From: Halobacillus massiliensis
Lineage (GTDB): Bacteria; Bacillota; Bacilli; Bacillales; Halobacillaceae
Direction of reading: 5' to 3'
NCBI RefSeq assembly: GCF_900166625.1
Contig: NZ_LT800499.1
Location: forward strand, 1,095,558-1,159,557
Length of the DNA: 64,000 bases
Notes under the pieces: generated by a model
Databases searched by the model: none
What the model was told of the DNA's origin: nothing
Seen by the model: only the letters and a program-made list of their open reading frames with translations
Translations under genes and position numbers: made by a program
Shown: positions 8,012 through 15,103 of the stretch, one piece after another
How the letters are laid out: every line of letters starts with the position of its first letter
Position numbering within the stretch: the first letter of the stretch is position 1

Positions 8012-8359
8012 TTACACTCTTTGCAGGTGGGTATCTTTGAAGGAACCAGGATATTTTAAACCGTATCCCAACATACGATCCATTCCGATGTGTGCGGTCC
8101 AAATAATGCTTACACTTAACAGAAAGTCAGCATTAACCATCATACTGAATAGAGTAAGGATAACGGGAAGGGTGTACGTATGGCCGATGTTATAAATAAT
8201 GGCGCCCATTCTATTATTAAAAATATAACCAAGCATAAATAAATCAGGAACAAATAAAAGGATAAGAAACAGCCACCAGCTTCCTCCTATGTTGGCGTAA
8301 AAATATAACGAAGCTGCAAAAACAAACAGCCCTTCCGTATGTAAAAAGAGTTTGTTCAT
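8012..8359 (-). CDS. DUF4260 family membrane protein
   Basis: A 115-residue, four-helix membrane protein. FVPDLFMLGYIFNNRMGAIIYN, and the C-terminal WTAHIGMDRMLGYGLKYP, are typical of DUF4260, a family of unknown function. The start ATG at 8359 is backed by a GGGGGG run 7 bp upstream on its strand. It is convergent with the preceding small membrane gene. Confidence 0.8.
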   Translation of the reverse strand: MNKLFLHTEGLFVFAASLYFYANIGGSWWLFLILLFVPDLFMLGYIFNNRMGAIIYNIGHTYTLPVILTLFSMMVNADFLLSVSIIWTAHIGMDRMLGYGLKYPGSFKDTHLQRV

Positions 8360-8495
8360 TCAGTACCCCCCAATCCATTTACTACTTTACGTAAGTGGGC
8401 AAGCGAGGTTTCAATTATTTTATATAAAAGAGATCTTTCTTCTAAAAGAAAAAGGAAAAAACTTTCATAAGAATGGTATCTGATTTCGGTTTTTG

Positions 8496-8537
8496 ACCAT
8501 TCATTTCCCAGGCTATAAATGAATGGTTGCTCATTCA
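8496..8537. promoter_or_regulatory. Overlapping palindromes, FadR/TetR-like operator, upstream of the MaoC gene
   Basis: TGAATG GTTGCT CATTCA (8520-8537) matches the outer half-sites of the B. subtilis FadR box (TGAATGAMTANTCATTCA). It overlaps a second, larger inverted repeat with 11-bp arms ACCATTCATTT (8496-8506) and AAATGAATGGT (8517-8527) that contains a possible TATAAA -10 box. A TetR-type repressor bound here would block the hydratase promoter. Confidence 0.6.
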
Positions 8538-8588
8538 CTTATCTGTTACGATATTACATATAGCATCCAATATTTGGGGAGGGATTTT

Positions 8589-8960
8589 ATGAAAACAGGA
8601 GATGTGTACACATGGGACAGGACGTTTACAAAAGAAGAGGTTATAGAATTTAGCAGGATTTCTGGTGACCAGGGCAGGCATCACGTAGAACCTGATGATC
8701 AGGGACGATTAATGGTGCAGGGATTATTAACTGCGAGCCTTGGAACGAAAATCGGCGGCGATTTGAATTACATAGCCAGAGAAATGGTTAGTGAGTTTAT
8801 CCGCCCTGTTTTTTCCGGCGATACGATCACCTGTGAAGTCACTCTCACAAATGTCGCCAATGCCGATGGTTTTAAAAAAGTCGAAATGAAGTCCGTTTAC
8901 CTTAATCAGAAAGGAAAAGAAGTCCTTACAGGATCGAGTTACGGCATCATTAAAGATTAA
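8589..8960 (+). CDS. MaoC-like hot-dog-fold dehydratase
   Basis: A 123-residue MaoC-type (R)-specific enoyl-CoA hydratase-like protein: FSRISGDQGRHHVEPDDQG carries the catalytic Asp/His region (hydratase motif), followed by MVQGLLTASLGTKIGG and the VFSGDTITCEVTL strand. Such proteins hydrate 2-enoyl-CoA in fatty-acid metabolism. The ATG at 8589 follows GGGGAGGGA. The FadR-like box upstream supports a fatty-acid link. A terminator follows. Confidence 0.82.
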   Translation: MKTGDVYTWDRTFTKEEVIEFSRISGDQGRHHVEPDDQGRLMVQGLLTASLGTKIGGDLNYIAREMVSEFIRPVFSGDTITCEVTLTNVANADGFKKVEMKSVYLNQKGKEVLTGSSYGIIKD

Positions 8961-8972
8961 AGGATAAGTAGA

Positions 8973-9005
8973 AAAGCTCCCTGCGGCGGCATGGAGCTTT
9001 TTTTT
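8973..9005 (+). terminator. Intrinsic terminator after the MaoC gene
   Basis: AAAGCTCC and GGAGCTTT arms around a GC-rich loop, followed by eight T. Confidence 0.8.
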
Positions 9006-9014
9006 CGAGAGTTT

Positions 9015-9755
9015 TTAAACTGCTTTTTTTCTGAAGAACAGGTTTACAAAATTTGCCGCTTTGATCTTGGGATATAAGAAAGGGGAAACGTGCACTTTAT
9101 ATTCCTGTGCTTTCACAGCTTTTCTCAACTGATCAATTGTTTTACATTCTGGAAATTCATTGAAAATACAACCGTAATGAAAACGCTGAGAAGCATGACT
9201 GCCCCCGACTGCGCCGATCTGAAGCTGTTCAGCTAAAGCTTCCACTTCTGCCTTCATATTATGGCCGTACTTGTATAAATCTTTTCCGTTAATATCGAAA
9301 GCATCAAATTGTTTTAATGTTTTCTCACTGTGGTGGAGCCATGGATTGGATTCTCGGAAAGGATGTGCGCCAATTTTTAAGGCGTTATAATTGTTTAGTA
9401 GTCTCAGTAAATCGTCCGCAGGGATGCCCTTCTCCTGGAGATCTTTTACTTTCTTATAAATAAGCTTGATGGTCGCACGGTCAGCAATAATTAACAACGT
9501 GCCTTTTTCTTTCACTTCAACTCGCATGCCGGGAAACACTTTCAGTCCATTTACATTATAATAATCATCTTCATAAGTGAAGTTGTCGTCGAGCATATCA
9601 TAAAAGCTAGTAAAATTAGGGTGGTTTATATCTTCCGTCAAAGCTAATGCATTTAGTCCATTTAAGCTGGCTTCTTCCATTTTCTGAATAAATTCATCTA
9701 AAGTAATTGGCGATTTCCTCAATATATTGGCGTGGGTATGGAAGTCGATTTGCAT
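9015..9755 (-). CDS. PHP-domain phosphoesterase-like protein
   Basis: A 246-residue protein of the polymerase and histidinol phosphatase superfamily. Metal-ligand motifs seen: DFHTHANI (residues 3-10), ALTEDINHPNF (residues 39-49), GMRVEVKE, KIGAHPFRE and GGSHAS near the C-terminus. These build a trinuclear metal site that hydrolyses phosphate esters. Start ATG at 9755 follows AAAGGAGAGAGC on its strand. Substrate unknown; the neighbours give no clue. Confidence 0.82.
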   Translation of the reverse strand: MQIDFHTHANILRKSPITLDEFIQKMEEASLNGLNALALTEDINHPNFTSFYDMLDDNFTYEDDYYNVNGLKVFPGMRVEVKEKGTLLIIADRATIKLIYKKVKDLQEKGIPADDLLRLLNNYNALKIGAHPFRESNPWLHHSEKTLKQFDAFDINGKDLYKYGHNMKAEVEALAEQLQIGAVGGSHASQRFHYGCIFNEFPECKTIDQLRKAVKAQEYKVHVSPFLYPKIKAANFVNLFFRKKAV

Positions 9756-9891
9756 TTAGCTCTCTCCTTTTCACTAATTTACAACTCTCTTAAGCTCCTA
9801 TTTGTCTATTATTGTAATAAAAATTTATTAAGGGAATTGTTGTAAAATGTTTACGGAATGTAAAAATTTTAAAAGAAAATGGGGAAATCAG

Positions 9892-9966
9892 ATGATTAGA
9901 CAACTGGATATTGAGGGTCACATAGATATCGGAAAGAGGCTGGAATCTGGCAGTGAATTCTATTAA
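9892..9966 (+). pseudogene. Possible truncated acetyltransferase remnant
   Basis: A 24-codon open frame starting MIRQLDIEGHIDI behind GGGGAAATC. The opening resembles the first strand and helix of GNAT acetyltransferases, then stops. It could be a gene remnant or chance; weak. Confidence 0.25.
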
Positions 9967-9968
9967 AC

Positions 9969-9997
9969 TTGACGTTTCTTAAGTATTATTATAAAAT
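9969..9997 (+). promoter_or_regulatory. Promoter for the manganese riboswitch transcript
   Basis: TTGACG (9969-9974), 17-bp spacer, TAAAAT (9992-9997), ending about 50 bp before the riboswitch core. Confidence 0.6.
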
Positions 9998-10043
9998 AAT
10001 TTTGCAGTTTACGAGTATAAACTGTACATGAGCAGCTTATAAT

Positions 10044-10142
10044 ACTCCAAAGGGGAGTAGCTTACAGTGATGTCGACAAAACGTGGTGAACAACCACCGG
10101 CTAAACTGGCAACATTACGTTGTTTGCGAGACCTTTGCCTAT
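10044..10142 (+). ncRNA. yybP-ykoY (manganese) riboswitch aptamer
   Basis: The core AAAGGGGAGTAGC at 10049-10061, the central CACCGGCTAAACTGGC region and the closing GCGAGACCTTTGCC at 10126-10139 match the conserved L1 and L3 loops and the P1 closing strands of the yybP-ykoY aptamer, which binds Mn2+ between two docked loops. It is followed by a terminator hairpin and then by a transporter gene, the usual layout of a transcriptional ON switch. Confidence 0.85.
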
Positions 10143-10170
10143 ATGGTGAAGGTATTATGATATGAAGATA

Positions 10171-10210
10171 CAAAAAGACCTTTACCTTAAACGGTAAAGG
10201 TCTTTTTGTA
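10171..10210 (+). terminator. Riboswitch expression-platform terminator
   Basis: CAAAAAGACCTTTACC and GGTAAAGGTCTTTTTG form a very stable stem followed by T-rich DNA. Its 5' arm repeats the GACCTTTGCC of the aptamer P1 strand, which suits mutually exclusive pairing. Confidence 0.8.
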
Positions 10211-10315
10211 TATAAAGAAGCGAAAAGGAGGAGGATGGAGGGAGTGTAAGTATCGATGAAGTAATGGAAATGGAGCCTGAAAGAATAAAATAATGAATGA
10301 TAAAGGGGATACGTT

Positions 10316-11593
10316 ATGGAAACGTCGATTAAGCTTGCAGCAGTGGCGGTGTTAATACTGTTAACAGCGTTCTTTGTTGCAAGCGAATTTGCGATTGTTA
10401 AGGTACGAAAGACTAGATTGGAAGGACGGGCAAATGAAGGGAATAAGCGGGCAGAACGGGCCTTAAAGGTCACAAATAATCTGGACTATTATTTGTCGGC
10501 CTGTCAGTTAGGAATAACAATTACAGCCCTGGGACTGGGGTGGTTAGGAGAACCAACCCTTGAAGTCCTGCTTCACCCATTACTTGCAGGATTTGACTTA
10601 CCATCTGGATTATCTCACACGATCAGCTTTGCTATCGCGTTTTTCATTATTACTTTCTTACACGTGGTATTAGGAGAATTAGCGCCAAAAACAATGGCGA
10701 TCCAAAAAGCAGAGTCCATTACACTGATGCTTGCTCAACCTTTAATTCTCTACAGTAAAATGATGTATCCACTCATTTGGCTGTTGAACGGTTCGGCAAA
10801 CATTCTCATTCGCATGCTCGGTTTCAAGTCCGTTAAAGAGTCCGAAGAAGTGCACTCAGAAGAAGAACTCCGCCATATTCTTTCCGAGAGTTATGAAAAG
10901 GGAGAAATCAATCAGTCCGAATACGAATACGTCGATCGGATTTTTGAATTTGATAACCGTATTGCTAAAGAGATCATGGTGCCGCGGACGGACATGTCGG
11001 TCATCGACATTGAGGATTCGCTTGAAGAGTCATTGGAGCATATTAAAAGTGAGAGATATACAAGGTATCCTGTAATTCGAGGAGATAAAGACCATGTCAT
11101 CGGGGTTATTCATATTAAAGAGATTTTTCAGGAAGATCTCAGCAGTTCGAAATCCCTGGAATCCTTTATATATCCAATTGTGAAGGTTTTTGAAAACATT
11201 CCTATTCAAGAGCTGCTTATCCGTATGCAGAAGGAAAATACACAGCTCGTTGTCCTGTCAGATGAATACGGTGGAACTTCCGGAATCGTAACGATTGAAG
11301 ATATCATCGAAGAAATTGTCGGTGACATCCGGGACGAATTTGATGAAGAAGAAGAGGATATTATTGATAAAAAAGACGGAACCTTCGTCCTTGACGGAAA
11401 AGCGTCCATATCCGAAGTGAATCACTACTTTGACATTCAGCTTGAAAACGGAGATGTTGATACGATATCCGGCTGGTTTTTAAAAAATAATATTGATGCA
11501 CGTAAAGGCACGGTTGTCATGCATGAAATGTACAGTTTTGAAGTAATAGAAACAGAAGATGAACAGATACGGAAAATTAAAGTAACAGCTTAA
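10316..11593 (+). CDS. CNNM/CorC (DUF21-CBS) metal transport protein under Mn riboswitch
   Basis: A 425-residue protein: a four-helix DUF21/CNNM membrane domain (residues about 1-190, with FFVASEFAIVKVR and LGELAPKTMAI), a CBS pair (about 205-330, with IMVPRTDMSVID and LVVLSDEYGGTSGIVTIEDIIEEIVGDI split by linkers) and a C-terminal CorC/HlyC domain (about 345-425). The family is often annotated hemolysin and includes Mg2+ efflux proteins such as MpfA. Being behind a yybP-ykoY riboswitch, it is more likely to export or sense Mn2+ here. The ATG at 10316 follows AAAGGGGATACGTT. Confidence 0.88.
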   Translation: METSIKLAAVAVLILLTAFFVASEFAIVKVRKTRLEGRANEGNKRAERALKVTNNLDYYLSACQLGITITALGLGWLGEPTLEVLLHPLLAGFDLPSGLSHTISFAIAFFIITFLHVVLGELAPKTMAIQKAESITLMLAQPLILYSKMMYPLIWLLNGSANILIRMLGFKSVKESEEVHSEEELRHILSESYEKGEINQSEYEYVDRIFEFDNRIAKEIMVPRTDMSVIDIEDSLEESLEHIKSERYTRYPVIRGDKDHVIGVIHIKEIFQEDLSSSKSLESFIYPIVKVFENIPIQELLIRMQKENTQLVVLSDEYGGTSGIVTIEDIIEEIVGDIRDEFDEEEEDIIDKKDGTFVLDGKASISEVNHYFDIQLENGDVDTISGWFLKNNIDARKGTVVMHEMYSFEVIETEDEQIRKIKVTA

Positions 11594-11598
11594 AGCTT

Positions 11599-11640
11599 AA
11601 GAGGAGCGGCCATCACATCTGATAGGCCGCTTCTTTTTTT
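11599..11640 (+). terminator. Intrinsic terminator after the CNNM/CorC gene
   Basis: AAGAGGAGCGGCC and GGCCGCTTCTT arms, then seven T. Confidence 0.85.
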
Positions 11641-11740
11641 GATACTTTAAAAATATAAAGGAGTATCAAACAATCGATAGAATATATACATTAAGAGTAA
11701 ATCTCAATATTAAAATCTACTAAAAAATAGGAGGATGGCG

Positions 11741-12136
11741 ATGGGACGAGTCGTTCATTTCGAGATTCATGTAGATGACATGGAGAGGGCAAGGAAGTTT
11801 TACGGTGACATATTTGAATGGACATTTGAAGACTGGAGCGAGTATGCCGGCATGCCATATTTAGGAGCGGTAACCGGTGAAGAAAAAAATATGGGGATCA
11901 ACGGTGCTTTAATGAAGCGTCAGGGGCCTCCTCCAGAAGCCAACCAGCCTTTAAATGGATTTGCCTGTACGTTAGAAGTGACAGATTACGACTCTATTGA
12001 AGCTAAAATTATTGATCATGGCGGTAAAGTAGCAGTGCCTAAACATGCGCTCCCAGGAATGGCCTGGCAGGGATATTACCTGGATACAGAAGGCAATATT
12101 TTCGGTATTCACCAGCCTGATGAAAACGCAAAATGA
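11741..12136 (+). CDS. VOC (glyoxalase/bleomycin-resistance-fold) protein
   Basis: A 131-residue VOC superfamily protein with two beta-alpha-beta modules: VHFEIHVDDMERARKFYGDIFEW at the start (metal His position in FEIHV) and GYYLDTEGNIFGIHQP at the end. Members bind a metal and a small ligand; specificity is not predictable. AGGAGG at 11729-11734 is 6 bp from ATG 11741, while ATG 11735 touches it, so 11741 is used. Confidence 0.8.
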   Translation: MGRVVHFEIHVDDMERARKFYGDIFEWTFEDWSEYAGMPYLGAVTGEEKNMGINGALMKRQGPPPEANQPLNGFACTLEVTDYDSIEAKIIDHGGKVAVPKHALPGMAWQGYYLDTEGNIFGIHQPDENAK

Positions 12137-12140
12137 AGTC

Positions 12141-12177
12141 AAAAAGCATTCCTTTTCGAAGGAATGCTTTTTTATTT
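12141..12177 (+). terminator. Intrinsic terminator after the VOC gene
   Basis: AAAAAGCATTCCTT and AAGGAATGCTTTTTT form a perfect hairpin with a TTCG-type loop. Confidence 0.9.
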
Positions 12178-12281
12178 ACATAACTTTTCACAATAATAAT
12201 ATATTATAATTAAATAAATATTTATTGTTTATCAATAAATGATGTGCTACATTTAGTTTAATTAAAAAGTGAGGTGCTTTT

Positions 12282-12758
12282 ATGAAACGTGAAACGCTCT
12301 TTTTAAAGATCGCTGTGTTTCTAATTGGAGCCCCGGTGGCAGCTCTTTGCCTGTTTGGGGTTCCATCAATATCTAGAGGGATTGCGGAATTTTTGGAGCT
12401 TAATTATGTTCAATATCCTGTTTTCATTGGCTTATATATAACAGCCGCAGCTTTTTTCATTGCTTTGTACCAGGCGTTAAGACTGCTTGGCTATATCGAT
12501 AAGCATAAAGCTTTCTCAGATTTATCGGTAAAGGCTTTAAAAATTATAAAATACTGCGCAATGGTCATCAGCAGTTGTTATGTGGCAGGCATGCCTCTCA
12601 TCTATCTCACAGCGGAGAAAGATGATGCCCCAGGGCTCATCATTGTTGGTTTAGTCATTGTATTAGCTTCCATGGTGGTTGCTGTTTTTGCTGCTGTTCT
12701 TCAAAAGCTTTTAAAAAATGCAATTGAAATAAAATCTGAAAATGATTTAACGGTCTGA
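12282..12758 (+). CDS. yoaS: DUF2975 membrane protein (YoaS-like)
   Basis: A 158-residue four-helix membrane protein. IDKHKAFSDLSVKALKIIKYC and the last-helix LQKLLKNAIEIKSENDLTV are typical of DUF2975. Such proteins almost always sit before a tiny Cro/CI-like regulator, as here (next gene 10 bp on), and may act as its membrane-bound partner. The order DUF2975, small HTH, DUF817 equals B. subtilis yoaS-yozG-yoaT. ATG at 12282 follows GTGAGGTGC. Confidence 0.85.
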   Translation: MKRETLFLKIAVFLIGAPVAALCLFGVPSISRGIAEFLELNYVQYPVFIGLYITAAAFFIALYQALRLLGYIDKHKAFSDLSVKALKIIKYCAMVISSCYVAGMPLIYLTAEKDDAPGLIIVGLVIVLASMVVAVFAAVLQKLLKNAIEIKSENDLTV

Positions 12759-12768
12759 GGTGAGAATT

Positions 12769-12975
12769 ATGGCCATTATTATAAATATTGACGTCATGCT
12801 CGCAAAACGAAAAATGAGTGTTACAGAGCTTTCTGAAAGAGTTGGCATTACGATGGCTAATCTTTCCATCTTGAAAAATGGAAAGGCAAAAGCCATACGT
12901 TTTACGACATTAGAAGCCATATGCAAGGCGCTGGACTGTCAGCCCGGTGACATTCTGGAATATAAGAAGGACTAA
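12769..12975 (+). CDS. yozG: Small Cro/CI-type HTH regulator (YozG-like)
   Basis: A 68-residue protein that is essentially one helix-turn-helix: MLAKRKMSVTELSERVGIT, LSILKNGKAKAIRF, LEAICKALDCQPGDILEY. This is the YozG/YdzF-like group paired with DUF2975 proteins. ATG at 12769 follows GAGGTGAG, which overlaps the yoaS stop. Translational coupling with yoaS is likely. Confidence 0.88.
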   Translation: MAIIINIDVMLAKRKMSVTELSERVGITMANLSILKNGKAKAIRFTTLEAICKALDCQPGDILEYKKD

Positions 12976-13012
12976 TACAAATCAGCCGTTTAAACGTGGA
13001 GGGAAAAAAACA

Positions 13013-13822
13013 GTGAGAGCATTCAAGCAACTGTTTCATTTTGGCTGGCAGCAGGCCCTGTCGTGTTTATTTCCTGTCGTTATTTTTGCTTCCTTAGCCA
13101 TTACCCAATCTATTACTTTCCCGCTCCTTCCTCGATATGACTGGCTGCTTCTCATTTTCCTTCTGATGCAGTGGTGGATGGTGCGCTCCGGGCTTGAAAC
13201 ACAGGATGAACTAAAGGTAATTACCCTGTTTCATCTGATTGGGCTGGCTCTTGAGATGTACAAAGTGCATATGGGTTCATGGTCATATCCTGAGGAAGGG
13301 TATTCCAAAATTGCGGGGGTGCCTTTATACAGCGGATTTATGTACGCCAGTGTAGCGAGTTACCTTTGTCAGGCTTGGAGAAGACTGAAAGTTCAACTGG
13401 TGAAGTGGCCGCCATTTTGGATAGTGGTCCCTCTTACGGCAGCGATTTATTTCAACTTTTTCACCCATCATTATTGGATAGATCTACGCTGGTGGCTGTC
13501 CGGCCTTGTCCTTATCGTTTTCTGGAAAGCTTCCGTTTTATACGAGGTCAATGGAAGCCTTTACCGGATGCCGATCGCTCTTTCATTTGTACTTATCGGC
13601 TTTTTCATTTGGATAGCGGAAAATCTAGCCACTCTCTTTGGCGCGTGGGAATATCCAAATCAAGCGGACGCCTGGAGTCTTGTTCATTTAGGAAAGGTGA
13701 GTTCCTGGGTTTTATTAGTCATTGTCAGCTTTCTTATAGTAGCGACATTGAAGCAAGTGAAAGAGAACCCCCATTACGTGGAGCCTGAAACCCGTTTACT
13801 AAAGGCAGAGAAAGGAATTTAA
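13013..13822 (+). CDS. yoaT: DUF817 membrane protein (YoaT-like)
   Basis: A 269-residue protein of about eight hydrophobic helices, rich in Trp. LEMYKVHMGSWSYPEEGYSKI, GVPLYSGFMYASVASYL and the FGAWEYPNQADAW loop are DUF817 hallmarks. The function is unknown. The GTG at 13013 follows GGAGGG; longer in-frame starts overlap yozG and lack a ribosome site. Last gene of the yoaS-yozG-yoaT operon; a repeat island follows. Confidence 0.85.
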   Translation: MRAFKQLFHFGWQQALSCLFPVVIFASLAITQSITFPLLPRYDWLLLIFLLMQWWMVRSGLETQDELKVITLFHLIGLALEMYKVHMGSWSYPEEGYSKIAGVPLYSGFMYASVASYLCQAWRRLKVQLVKWPPFWIVVPLTAAIYFNFFTHHYWIDLRWWLSGLVLIVFWKASVLYEVNGSLYRMPIALSFVLIGFFIWIAENLATLFGAWEYPNQADAWSLVHLGKVSSWVLLVIVSFLIVATLKQVKENPHYVEPETRLLKAEKGI

Positions 13823-13837
13823 GAAATGATGCATTTG

Positions 13838-13915
13838 TGATCTAGCTCGCTGCACTCGCGGATCTCATCCTGGCTCTATCTCCCTGCAAGAGTCTCGCCA
13901 TTTCCCAGCCTCTTT
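13838..13915. repeat. Truncated family B repeat (island 2)
   Basis: Only one half of a family B element, in reverse orientation: TCTAGCTCGC, CACTCGCGGATCTCA, CCCTGCAAGAGTCTCGC and ATTTCCCAGCC. The matching opposite arm is missing. Confidence 0.7.
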
Positions 13916-14014
13916 ACCAGTGGTAGTATAAACGGACCGCTGTAGTTTCAGTAACCGCTATTAAGGAAATAGTCTTTTCTTACTCTGTGTTCCGTTACTC
14001 CTAATAAACGCAAA

Positions 14015-14131
14015 GGGCCAGGGGAAACGGCGAGACTCCTATGGGAGAAGAGAACAGGGTGAGCTCCCGGAGGGCTAAAAGCCCGAGGAAGCTCAGCGTT
14101 CGCCCATGGAAAGCGAGCCTTTCCCCAGGCA
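14015..14131. repeat. Family A palindromic repeat, copy 2 (island 2)
   Basis: Full-length family A: GGGGAAACGGCGAGACTCC, AGGGCTAAAAGCCC tip hairpin, CGCCCATGGAAAGCGAG, TTTCCCC. Tags TTCCGTTACTCC (13991) and GGTAAACGGAAC (about 14149) lie on either side. Confidence 0.8.
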
Positions 14132-14224
14132 CGGCTATCAATATCAAGGTAAACGGAACAAGTTATTTCCTTCAACTTTCTACCGGATTTTTCCTCACTA
14201 TTCCAATGTTTTTTACTTACATAA

Positions 14225-14300
14225 AAGGCCTGGTGAATCGGCGAATCCTATGGGAGAAGCTCAGCGTTCGCCCATGGAAAGCGAGTCTTTCCCCAGGCAC
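14225..14300. repeat. Internally deleted family A repeat (island 2)
   Basis: It has the outer part of family A (CCTATGGGAGAAG joined straight to CTCAGCGTTCGCCC), so about 40 bp of the stem tip is missing. Both deletion edges carry GAAG, consistent with slippage between short repeats. Followed by the tag GGTAAACGGAAC. Confidence 0.7.
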
Positions 14301-14543
14301 GCTTCTCATTCAAGGTAAACGGAACTTTCTCCTGGCCAGGAATGAAGCAAACAGATCAAGTTTGAGGAACAACAAAGACAAAACAGGTGGGAAAATCACC
14401 TTCCAACCAGAAGTTGTTATCCCGGAGTGACTACTAATAGTACCTGTTGATCCCCGTGATTATAAAGAACCATTTTGCAGCCTGTCGATAGCAGAGAGAG
14501 GCTTTTTTGCTGTAAAGAGAGATGAAAGTATAATGGAAAATTC

Positions 14544-14604
14544 TTGCGCAAATAGTACATATCATGTACTATTTAACTATCATTTAGTACAGGAGGTGTA
14601 CTAA
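14544..14604 (+). promoter_or_regulatory. Promoter with two palindromic operators ahead of the MarR-CYP102 pair
   Basis: TTGCGC (14544-14549), 17-bp spacer and TACTAT (14567-14572) form the promoter. A perfect inverted repeat with 10-bp arms AATAGTACAT / ATGTACTATT spans 14551-14573 and covers the -10 box. A second one, TTAGTAC / GTACTAA (14584-14590 and 14598-14604), holds the ribosome site AGGAGG in its loop and reaches the start codon. The shared AGTAC half-site suggests autoregulation by the MarR protein. Confidence 0.75.
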
Positions 14605-15041
14605 TGTCGAAAGAGTTACGAGAAGCTTATGTAAAATTCAATGAAGCGATGTGGGGGATTAATACGTATGTAGCCCAGATTCTCTCATCCCATGAAACAT
14701 TGAGCCGGTATTCCCAGCAGCAGATGGAGACATTAAGAATCATTAAACAGAATCCAAAAATATCTCAAAATGAAATTGCAGCTATTCAAGGGGTTTTCAA
14801 AACAGCCATTTCGAATCGAATCAAGAAGCTGAAGGAAGACGGGCTTATCCATATTACTTCAGACAAAGATCAGAGAAAGAAATCTGTATCTCTCACACAA
14901 GAAGGAATGCAGCTGCTCGATCTGTCCGAGGAAGTTGTTTACGGAAAACTTAATGAATTGTTTGAGGATCATTTTTCCAAAGAAGAAGTCATCTATTTCA
15001 CTAAACAGCTTGATGAAGCAGCAAAGCTTCTGAAGAAGTAA
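14604..15041 (+). CDS. MarR-family regulator of the adjacent CYP102 gene
   Basis: A 145-residue winged-helix MarR protein: QQMETLRIIKQNPKISQNEIA, TAISNRIKKLKEDGLIHIT and the wing DKDQRKKSVSLTQEG. MarR repressors dimerise and release DNA when they bind phenolic or lipid ligands. Start ATG 14604 lies in its own second operator. The CYP102 gene begins 62 bp downstream without an intervening terminator, so one mRNA is likely. In B. megaterium and B. subtilis CYP102 genes are controlled by TetR-type BM3R1/FatR, so a MarR controller is a variation. Confidence 0.88.
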   Translation: MSKELREAYVKFNEAMWGINTYVAQILSSHETLSRYSQQQMETLRIIKQNPKISQNEIAAIQGVFKTAISNRIKKLKEDGLIHITSDKDQRKKSVSLTQEGMQLLDLSEEVVYGKLNELFEDHFSKEEVIYFTKQLDEAAKLLKK

Positions 15042-15103
15042 AGGGTTTTCCAGCCTTTACTTAACAACCATAAATCTACTGAAAAGAAAGGGATGCTTCA
15101 TAA

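Noticed and set aside
8356-8538. Open frame of 60 codons upstream of the DUF4260 gene, overlapping its start by ATGA
   Set aside because: No ribosome site, low-complexity sequence, and it runs through the FadR-like operator region. The DUF4260 gene has its own ribosome site.
10009-10473. 154-codon minus-strand frame over the riboswitch
   Set aside because: It crosses the aptamer, the terminator and the start of the CNNM gene; the RNA structure explains the region.
14041-14430. 129-codon frame in island 2 with internal repetition
   Set aside because: It is made of two family A repeats read in one frame; the repetition is DNA-level, and no ribosome site is present.
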